From assembly GCF_000004195.4 (NCBI RefSeq), contig NC_030683.2:82724910-82788909 (forward strand): a stretch of DNA of 64,000 nt. Reading direction: 5' to 3'. This document shows, in pieces, positions 57,120 through 64,000 of the stretch. Position 1 is the first letter of the stretch; each line of letters opens with the position of its first letter. Origin of the DNA: Xenopus tropicalis (Eukaryota; Chordata; Amphibia; Anura; Pipidae). Both the position numbers and the translations under genes were made by a program. The notes under the pieces are model-generated. The model ran no database searches. It worked only from the letters and a program-made list of their open reading frames with translations, and was not told the origin of the DNA.

Positions 57120-57124
57120 CTTTG

Positions 57125-57470
57125 TTATTTTTCCTTTTGGAAGCCCAAGGAATGAGGATTTGCTCTTATTATTCTTTTCTTTACATCATCTTCTTTGGCC
57201 TGCCAACCCATATTTTTGTTGTAGTTCTCTCTTACCCACTCATTTACAGGCTTGCATGTGTCTTTAGGTGTTGATATCTCTGCTAAAGACACCTGGTTCC
57301 TGATGTTTTGCATTTCATGGCAAGTCTCCCAGTTTATTTTTAATGACCCATTTTTAAAGTATTGGTTTGTAAAGGGAGACATTTCAATTTGCTGTGTTCC
57401 CTGTTTGCTAAGATTTGCTGTCCCTGGTGCAGGGTTTTCATTAATAATGACCTCTCCATTGACATCTGGT
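57125..57470 (-). other. Unexplained open reading frame, about 115 codons
   Basis: The minus strand is open from just after a TGA near 57470 to a stop at 57125. The internal ATG at 57382 gives 85 residues, starting MSPFTNQYFKNGSLKINWET and ending RIIRANPHSLGFQKEK. It is hydrophilic, Lys/Asn/Glu-rich and protein-like, but I recognise no family. There is no obvious promoter, and the opposite strand is also open for about 90 codons. In AT-rich DNA of this length a few open runs this long are expected by chance. It could be a retroelement gag-like remnant, an exon, or nothing. Confidence 0.2.
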
Positions 57471-57620
57471 CATGTTGCTGCGTTGCCATACTTAATACAA
57501 TACAAATGGCTAGAAAAATGACCTTGAGTTACAGAGGAGGATATGTTAAAGCAGACATAACTTCAAAATCTATAAGAGATGACAGACTTCTTGGAAAAGA
57601 CAGACTTGCACTTACTTAAA

Positions 57621-59141
57621 TGCTTAGGGCAAACTATTTTTCCTGATTAATACACCCTACAGCACAAATCCAGCGCAATCATACTGTTTCTATGAAAAGA
57701 ATACAAATTACATGTGGCCTTTATAGTCTGTAAGTGCTTGGTACTTATGTCAAGTGCTTCATCTTGACCCCTTGGCTAAGCAAGGATTTATATTGGGTGT
57801 AAGTGCAATGCAAGGGCTTACAGTAAACAGGCATTTCTAGATCCAAAGACAAGGAGTTATATGGAAACTTTTGTGGGCTTATACTGAATTAACATTGCAG
57901 TTTTAGGATGAATTTAAAATTGCCTCGCTACTCTTTTCTATTGCCAGTGTTTCACTTAATTGAGTTGTTAAGAAATTGTGATGTAAATGCCATGGACTGA
58001 AACCTTAGTGCAGATAACCAGTGCCCTGGCAGCTTAGACAATAAAATTGCCAGCTCTTAGGAACGAGCACTACATGAGGATGATTAATATGATTCTTTAT
58101 ATCCTATATATCACACACAGTCTGTGCTGGTGAATGTAACATAATAATCAGCCTTCTATTTCCAGACTTATACAATTGGCCAGATTACTTTTTAATGAGA
58201 CCGAGTCATTTCTGGTGTGGGCTGAGCGTGACTTTATTTACTGAATGTGCTCAGCTTCTCACTAGGCACAAATTAAAGATATATTCATTCTCCAGTACCT
58301 CTGGAAGAAAGAAATCCTGTTTTCTGGCAGTAAATACAAGTAGCAGGCCATATGTTTCATTTTTATCTTCGCTATGTTTCTGCCACCAAGGGAAAATTAG
58401 ACAAAAAAGGTACAAAACAGCCAGAGGTGGAAATGTGAAACAAAAACAAAAAGTCACCCCAGTCAATGAAACTGACCAATAGTAATACATTTGAATTCTT
58501 CTCTGAGCTGTCTCTACATTATTCCCAAGGTGCACAGACAATGCTAGGACTATATATCACTTGATTTATTGTTATGGCCAGATCTGTACACAACCTAAAC
58601 TCTAACATATTGTCAAGCCGGTTCACAGAACGTGCATTTATCACTAGATCAATGCATTAATGCTGCAAGTCTAGAATTCTCACAAATCTGTTCCCATATC
58701 CATGGCTGTTTATGCACAAGGTTTACATGTATGCTTAGACTGACACCTTAATTTAGATACAAATATTAGAAGATTAAACTGCTTAGAAATACACAGGTAT
58801 GTATATTTATTGGCATCACAATATATCGCTCAGTCTTCATGTTTTACTAAAGACTCACATTAATTGATCTGCACAATTTTTCACTTAATCTGCACAATTT
58901 TTCACTTAATCTGCACATCATCCTAGACCCACGCACGTTGACTCTACACATCTTACAAAATTGATTTACATCATTAGGGCTACACATCAATAGTTGTACA
59001 TTACTGGATACAAACCACCAAGATATCCACCCTTATGGCATTCAGTAAGAACGGTTAGGGGGTGATTTATCAATGTCTGTTTTGCGCCAGTTAGTGGCAG
59101 CTATTGATGAAACTTGCTAGTGGAATCCAGGATCTACTGCC
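57621..59141. other. Unique-looking DNA; possible conserved element at 57900-58330
   Basis: No gene or transposon. 57900-58330 is complex, repeat-free and rich in TTAAT/ATTAA and other transcription-factor-like words. At 58870-58912 CTGCACAATTTTTCACTTAA is tandemly duplicated. Confidence 0.3.
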
Positions 59142-59149
59142 ATGTCCAG

Positions 59150-59460
59150 TAGTGGTGTTCGGGCTGGCCTGATACCCGCGTGACCCGTCTGTTTACTAAT
59201 GGGTCAGGTGTGTTTGGGCCGACCTCGGCACATCACTTGCTGGTCGTTACCCGAATCCGCTCAACACGAATCCGCCCGCAACCTAACACTGCCAGCTTCC
59301 TTCCCTGGCACACCCTGCCCCTTTTGTGATGTCATTGTGGGGTGGGGCAGGCACGGGTCTATAAATTGAGGGGAGAAGCCGGGTCAGGTAGTGTTCGGGT
59401 TGGAAGCGGGCGGGTTACGGTCAGGTGCAGGCTGAGTTTTTCTCAACCCGCACATCACTA
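59150..59460. mobile_element. hAT-like MITE with perfect 8-bp TSD
   Basis: A 311-bp GC-rich element with ends TAGTGGTGTTCGGGCTG and AACCCGCACATCACTA. The exact duplication ATGTCCAG is at 59142-59149 and 59461-59468. The interior is full of CCCG/CGGG words (TACCCGAATCCGC, GGAAGCGGGCGGGTTACGG). Non-coding. It is CpG-rich, so likely a methylation target. Confidence 0.93.
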
Positions 59461-59514
59461 ATGTCCAGGCTGCTAGCCATTCCAGAGTTCTTAGACACTA
59501 GTCATCAGAGGAGG

Positions 59515-59890
59515 CAGGTAGAACACACCGACACTTCTTTTAAGTACTCCCAAGTACAAGGACTATGTATGTCCTTCCAGCAGACACAAGGGCATTGATT
59601 CCGATTAGAAAGGAGGTTCCATCCAATTCAGAAAGGGTTTTTTACTGAGAGCTCATTCTCTCCCTGAATCCATCATACTGGCTGATACATTAGATAGCTT
59701 CAAGAATGGGTTGCCATCTTGGAGTCAGAAGGGAATTTTTTCCGCCTCTGAGGCAAATTGGAGAGGTTCCAGAAGGGTTTTTTTTGCCTTCCTTTGGATC
59801 AACTAGCAGTTTGGCAGACGATGTATAGACACAAAAGGTTGAACTTGATAGATGTGTCTTTGTTCAACCTAACTTACTACGTTACTATGT
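59515..59890 (+). mobile_element. Second LINE family, 3' end
   Basis: Broken coding sequence for the C-terminal tail of another CR1/L2-type ORF. Words: AGAAAGGAGGTTCCATCC, CAGAAAGGGTTTTTTACTG, GAATGGGTTGCCATCTTGGA and GGAATTTTTTCCGCCTCTG. The 3' UTR reads AAAGGTTGAACTTGATAGAT, then TTTGTTCAACCTAACTTACT. It is distinct from the family at 12366 and several frames are interrupted. Confidence 0.8.
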
Positions 59891-60096
59891 ACAGTATAGA
59901 TGTAAGTACATTTTATAATTGGTGTTAATGTGAACATGATTTTGCAGCCATTTTAGTGCTCCACACTTGTGGTTACATTCGTAAGTGAATCCTATATTCC
60001 TTGCAGACATAGCACATAAACAATACACCACTCTGGTATACAGTATTCTATACCAAGGAGTGTCTAATCCACGTGTTCTATGTAAGGGGGCAGTAA

Positions 60097-60383
60097 GGGC
60101 TCTGGCACACGGGGAGATTAGTCGCCCGCGACAAATCTCCCTGTTCGCGGGCGACTAATCTCCCCGAGTTGCCATCAGTTGCCATCCCACCGGCGATAAT
60201 GTAAGTCACTGGTGGGATGGCACACGCTGCGGCATGATTTCAGCAAATCGCCGAAAATGCCTCGCAAGGCAACTTCGGCGATTTGCCGAAATCGCCTGCG
60301 CAGCATGTACCATCCCACCGGCGACTTACATGTTCGCCAGTGGGATGGTCACGGGTGACTAATCTCCCCGTGTGCCAGAGCCC
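60097..60383. mobile_element. PIF/Harbinger-like MITE with internal TIR duplication
   Basis: A 287-bp element starting GGGCTCTGGCACACGGGGAG and ending CTCCCCGTGTGCCAGAGCCC, flanked by TAA (60094-60096, 60384-60386). CATCCCACCGGCGA blocks lie in both arms. An additional 21-bp perfect hairpin (60111-60131 with 60145-60165) arises from a second, inverted copy of the TIR inside the left arm. Related to 14106-14401. Confidence 0.92.
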
Positions 60384-60386
60384 TAA

Positions 60387-61905
60387 AGGAGCAGTACTAC
60401 AGCACACCTACAGTTAAGTGGAGAGTCTTATGTTAAGTAAACAGACCAATATTTGCTTAAAGGTTTACTTGCTCTTTAAAGGACAGGACCTCAGTAGTAC
60501 TTATGTACCCTTTAGTACTTAAAATGTTATGCCCCACACATAAGGATTAACACAAGTGGTTATTATTATTTTCACTATCATGAATTTAAAAAAAAAAAAA
60601 AAATCTTGCCTCCTAAAACCTGCAGAGATTAGCTTGATGTGATTAACAAGAACTTTGACAAAAGCAAAATTAATAATTCAGACTCATATATACATATACA
60701 TACACATACATGCATATATTAGACTTTAAGGCAACCAAAGATCCAAATATGAGATTTGTGTGACCTATGGGAGAAATATAATAAGAGATGTAACATTTGC
60801 TAGACATCTAGTCACCTATAGCAACCAATCAACAGGTAACATTTACTGGTCATCTGTTTGAAAGCGCCTGGGTTATAGCACCTGGGTAAATGTTGCACCT
60901 TATATTATATTCCCCCTATGACTTCACAGTATTCTACATTTAAATCCATATATGGACCATGGATTCATGTAAGCCTTTAGAATTTTCAACCCAGCTAACG
61001 CTACTCATATATCATTTCATACAGAGAATTCATTAGATACCAGTGGGAAATACCAATGTGCATAACCGTATCATCACTACCCACTGAAAAAAACACATTA
61101 TAAGCACAACAATATGATTGTGTAGTGAGAAAATAAGGATGTAGCCCCCCTCAGCTTCATAGTCTCCTAACTTAGAAGGAAAGACCTTTGGGTTGTTTAT
61201 TATTTAGTGGAACACATTAGGACAATATGGTAATAAATAGTAATTAGTGTTGTAATATTACAGGACCCACTTAAAACTAAGTATCTGAATAAATAATGTA
61301 CCTTTCATTTTAAAACATAGGGGTACAAGGAGACCCCTCTTGGTGACTTTTAATGTCCTTATATTTTACAAAAGTAGATACATTTGTCTCTAATATCTTA
61401 GCACTAAATATGTTGGCTCATTATAAATTCTTAATAATTCCTTTATTGCGGTATTAATGCTTTTCTAATTTATATTCCTATTAATGGTAACACAAAGCAC
61501 ACCATTAAATTCAAATCTATATGCTGTTTTCATAGTGATCTGGATACAAATGTAATTTAATGGTCTTAACTTATACATTTTCCATTACTTAATGGTCCTT
61601 AACACCTCATTTCGACTGATGTCAATACTATCATTAAAAAAATTGGCTATAACACTTATGTCTCTATGATTATTAGCTGGTGTGATACAAGTAAAGTTTA
61701 GTTGATGGTTGCTTCTCTAGATGCTGTTATTGTCAAAATAAAAATTATTTGTGCCAGTTCTGTATTTTTTCCTGTAAGAGAACAAACCACCCCACCCACC
61801 CCATATTCTGGACAATGTGCTGCAACTCGAAAATCCTCACAGCTGTGCTATTTTAACAAAGCCCAGGCACACAAGGAAGGCCATTTTAGGAGCATTAGCA
61901 TTCAT
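60387..61905. other. Unassigned non-coding DNA
   Basis: No gene. There is a poly(A) run at 60588-60603 and ATACATATACATACACATAC near 60690. CACCTATAGCAACCAATC (about 60812) is a small piece of the repeat also present near 26190. Confidence 0.4.
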
Positions 61906-62025
61906 TTTCCTCATGTGCATTTTGGAAAACAATAATGCATTTAAGTTCCACTTGAAAATGTGTAAAATAGAAAACAATGATGTGACTAACATGAAAATGT
62001 GTGAAATAAAAAAACAACAATGTGT
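61906..62025 (+). repeat. Minisatellite, left part (units of about 40 bp)
   Basis: Three diverged units built on GAAAATGTGTGAAATA plus AAACAATAATGTG. The array resumes at 62552 after a MITE. Confidence 0.75.
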
Positions 62026-62551
62026 TTAAAGTGGACCTGTCACCCAGACATAAAAAACTGTATAATAAAAGTCCTTTTCAAATTAAACATGAAACCCAAA
62101 ATAATTTTTTTATTACCACATCCAAACCCATTATAAAAGCATTTTAAAATCCCAGCTGTCAATCATATAATGCCTGCCCCGCCTCTATGCCTTAGGCATA
62201 GAGGTGGGGCAGACAGTTACTTTCACTTTCAATTCAGAACTTCTTAGATGTCGCTGCCCTCCTCACATTCGCCCTCCTCACATTCCCCCTCCCTCCTCAC
62301 CATCTAATTGTGTAACCAGTGCATGGACATGGGCACTAGGGCACAGAAACTAGATTTTGGCAGGATGCAATGCCTGCTTTGATAACAGTGTCCACAAAAT
62401 GGCCCCTGCCTGCTTGCTGCAATTGTGAATTCCAAGGCTGAAGAAAATAAGATTAAAATAATTTATATAGTGTAAGTAAAGTTTATTTTGCTTGCCAAAC
62501 ACAATAGAAAACAATTTGAAATTATTTCTTAAGGTGACAGGTCCGCTTTAA
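62026..62551 (+). mobile_element. T2-type MITE (TTAAAGTGGACCTG family), complete
   Basis: Starts TTAAAGTGGACCTGTCACCC and ends GGTGACAGGTCCGCTTTAA, with TTAA at 62026-62029 and 62548-62551. The interior CTCTATGCCTTAGGCATAG, TGTCCACAAAATGGCC and GTAAGTAAAGTTTATTTTGC equals 19644-20170. A CCTCACATTC direct duplication lies near 62260-62285. Confidence 0.93.
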
Positions 62552-62625
62552 GTTGCCATTGAAAGTGTGTGAACTAGTAAACAATAATGTGGTTAACTTC
62601 CCCTTGAAAGGCTGTCACAATTTTA
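62552..62625 (+). repeat. Minisatellite, right part
   Basis: GAAAGTGTGTGAACTAGTAA then ACAATAATGTGGTTAACTTC continues the array interrupted at 62026. Confidence 0.75.
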
Positions 62626-62798
62626 TTTCGATGGCACTGCACTGATGGTGCAACAATCAATCACTTCACAGATACTTCAGACATTTCCTCTACTTGATGA
62701 GGGTAACACTAGCATAGTATTTGCAACATCCAGAGGTAGTACTCAAATACTGGTAGTCCCCAAAACTAGAATGATGCTACCAGTCATGAATTACTCCA

Positions 62799-62814
62799 GC
62801 AATCTCCTATTTCT
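62799..62814. repeat. Target-site duplication, left
   Basis: GCAATCTCCTATTTCT, identical to 63676-63691. Confidence 0.92.
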
Positions 62815-63675
62815 TTTTTTTTTTGTAACTTACAATTTTTATTAGGAAAATTAGGGGGTACAGAAAGGAAAAAAGGGAGGGGGGGTTAGCAATTTCACTT
62901 CCACAGGTGGGCATAGCATTGTAGAACATGTTATATCCTTAAATTATACATTTGTCGTCTGTTACAATCATATATTGAAGTGAGAGGAAAGGAAGAAAGA
63001 GGGAGAGAGAACGAGAGGTATAAAGATGTATGAAATTTAGGTAAGGTAGAGAGGGGAGGGGGAAGAAAACAATAACTGTCAGCCTTAATAGTTTTAAAGG
63101 TATATAGTGATTGAACCAGAAAGTTTATAACTTAAGTATGTTAGCTCCATAAAGATTGTTCTATACATTGCTGAGTGGTTAGTTGGAGTGGCCCCTGAAC
63201 TCCCAAATTGACCAGATCTTTTGGAAGGCAGCAGATTTATTTTGTATAAAAGCTATCCTATCTTCAAATCGTCTGTTGCTGTTTACTCTAGCTACAATTT
63301 CAGGTATAGTGGGAGGATCTATGATTTTCCAATTGGCTGCTATAGCTATTCGAGTAGCTGTTAGAACATGGTTGGCTAAGATCTGGGAGTATTTAGGAAG
63401 TCCAGGGAATGGCCTCCCCAGCAAGTATGTGATTGGATCTTTCGGCAGAGTTTGGGTAGTTAGATTGGTTAGTAGGTTTGCAATGTTGTCCCAAAGAGTC
63501 TGTATTTTCGGACAGGTCCAGAAGATGTGGTATAGGGTACCTTCCTCCCCGCAGAGTCTCCAGCAGGTGTTGGGATGGTCTGGGAAGAGAGCATGTAGTC
63601 TGTCCGGAGTGTAGTACCAGAACATTAATATTTTATAAATGTTCTCCTTTTGTCTGGCCCATTTGTTAACATACC
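62815..63675 (-). mobile_element. 5'-truncated L1-clade LINE insertion
   Basis: An 861-bp retrotransposed fragment on the minus strand. The poly(A) tail appears as a T run (62813-62824), then a 3' UTR of about 350 bases rich in GGGAGGGGG-type words, then the C-terminal end of ORF2. The 16-bp duplication GCAATCTCCTATTTCT flanks it exactly. These are the marks of target-primed reverse transcription with 5' truncation. Confidence 0.93.
63179..63675 (-). pseudogene. L1-type ORF2 C-terminus (zinc-knuckle region)
   Basis: About 165 residues remain open: WARQKENIYKILMFWYYTPD, then HPNTCWRLCGEEGTLYHIFW and TCPKIQTLWDNIANLL. This is the C-x2-C...H...C zinc-binding segment found at the end of L1/Tx1-clade ORF2 proteins (zf-RVT), thought to bind nucleic acid. 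It ends AAFQKIWSIWEFRGHSN at 63179. No in-frame stop is seen, so the fragment is fairly young. The full ORF2 would exceed 1000 residues with endonuclease and reverse transcriptase; all of that is missing. The reading frame enters from the target-site duplication without a true start codon, so it is not a gene. Confidence 0.9.
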
Positions 63676-63691
63676 GCAATCTCCTATTTCT
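63676..63691. repeat. Target-site duplication, right
   Basis: GCAATCTCCTATTTCT, identical to 62799-62814. Confidence 0.92.
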
Positions 63692-64000
63692 AATCCACTT
63701 GAGTCCCCATGCTGGCAGGTTACACTGTGTGGTACTAACTCTCCTGGTACTAACACTTCTGATTCTTAAGAAGCTACTCTGATCCTAGTTATCACTCCTA
63801 TAGCAAGCTATTACAGAAACTTTCTGTACACTGAGGCCTACCTCCACCTCAGGCAAGACCTTTACTCTTCTACATGTGTTTGGTTATAGAACTTGTGAAT
63901 CCATTCAGTTAATTAGATAAATGCTTTCTGATTTTTGCATTTATCCCATAAATGTGCATAAACACAGCAACTTTAGCAGTGTAGCAGCAGAGGGAGACTA
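63692..64000. other. Unassigned non-coding DNA
   Basis: No gene or repeat family recognised up to the window end. Confidence 0.4.

Noticed and set aside
58195..58541. Overlapping 95- and 96-residue ORFs on both strands
   Set aside because: No recognisable motif on either strand and no splice or promoter context; mutual overlap suggests chance absence of stops.
63183..63614. 143-residue plus-strand ORF
   Set aside because: Antisense to the L1-type ORF2 zinc-knuckle region.
1..64000. tRNA, rRNA, CRISPR array or bacterial operon
   Set aside because: No cloverleaf with intact A and B boxes, no regular spaced direct repeats and no operon-like gene packing were seen; inverted repeats are all transposon-derived.

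Overview
The window is AT-rich vertebrate nuclear DNA, almost certainly from a frog of the genus Xenopus. The case rests on many copies of repeat families I recognise from Xenopus: T2/Kolobok-type MITEs ending in TTAAAGG with TTAA target sites, the short repeat with TACAGGTATGGGA ends, hAT-like elements with TAGTGATGGGC ends, long foldback elements beginning GGGGCTGATTTACTAA, and PIF/Harbinger-like MITEs. I see no complete host gene, no rRNA or tRNA gene, no CRISPR and no prokaryotic gene organisation. The window reads as an intron of a large gene or a gene desert.

Layout. 1-9.1 kb is mostly unique DNA with a decayed Tc1 element (2918-4504) and old repeats. 9.1-14.4 kb is a dense nest: a T2 MITE fragment, a perfect 23-bp hairpin, a Penelope-like element (PLE) tail, a TACAGG repeat split by a T2 MITE, a promoter-like cluster, a CR1/L2-type LINE tail, two abutting MITEs and a Harbinger MITE. 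14.4-18.1 kb has a PLE fragment and a Tc1/mariner element (16444-18024) with nearly identical long TIRs, inserted at the centre of an older palindrome. 18.1-30.3 kb alternates unique DNA with MITEs, hAT-like pieces and two foldback elements; it also holds the only host-exon candidate (21175-21267). 30.3-46.8 kb contains a deleted LINE, a hAT element with a perfect 8-bp TSD, two more foldback elements and a PLE (about 43335-44690) with inverted arms, a GIY-YIG endonuclease remnant and a hammerhead-like ribozyme motif. 46.8-59.1 kb is the emptiest part and may include conserved non-coding elements. 59.1-64 kb holds a hAT element with a perfect TSD, a second LINE tail, a Harbinger MITE, a minisatellite split by a MITE and a 5'-truncated L1-type insertion with a 16-bp TSD.

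No set of genes works together here. Every coding signal I can assign belongs to a transposable element (two Tc1/mariner transposases, PLE ORF, LINE reverse transcriptases), and every one is broken. The most interesting items are the PLE hammerhead-like motif with its relics, the candidate 93-nt exon, and nested or abutting insertions that give a readable order of events.
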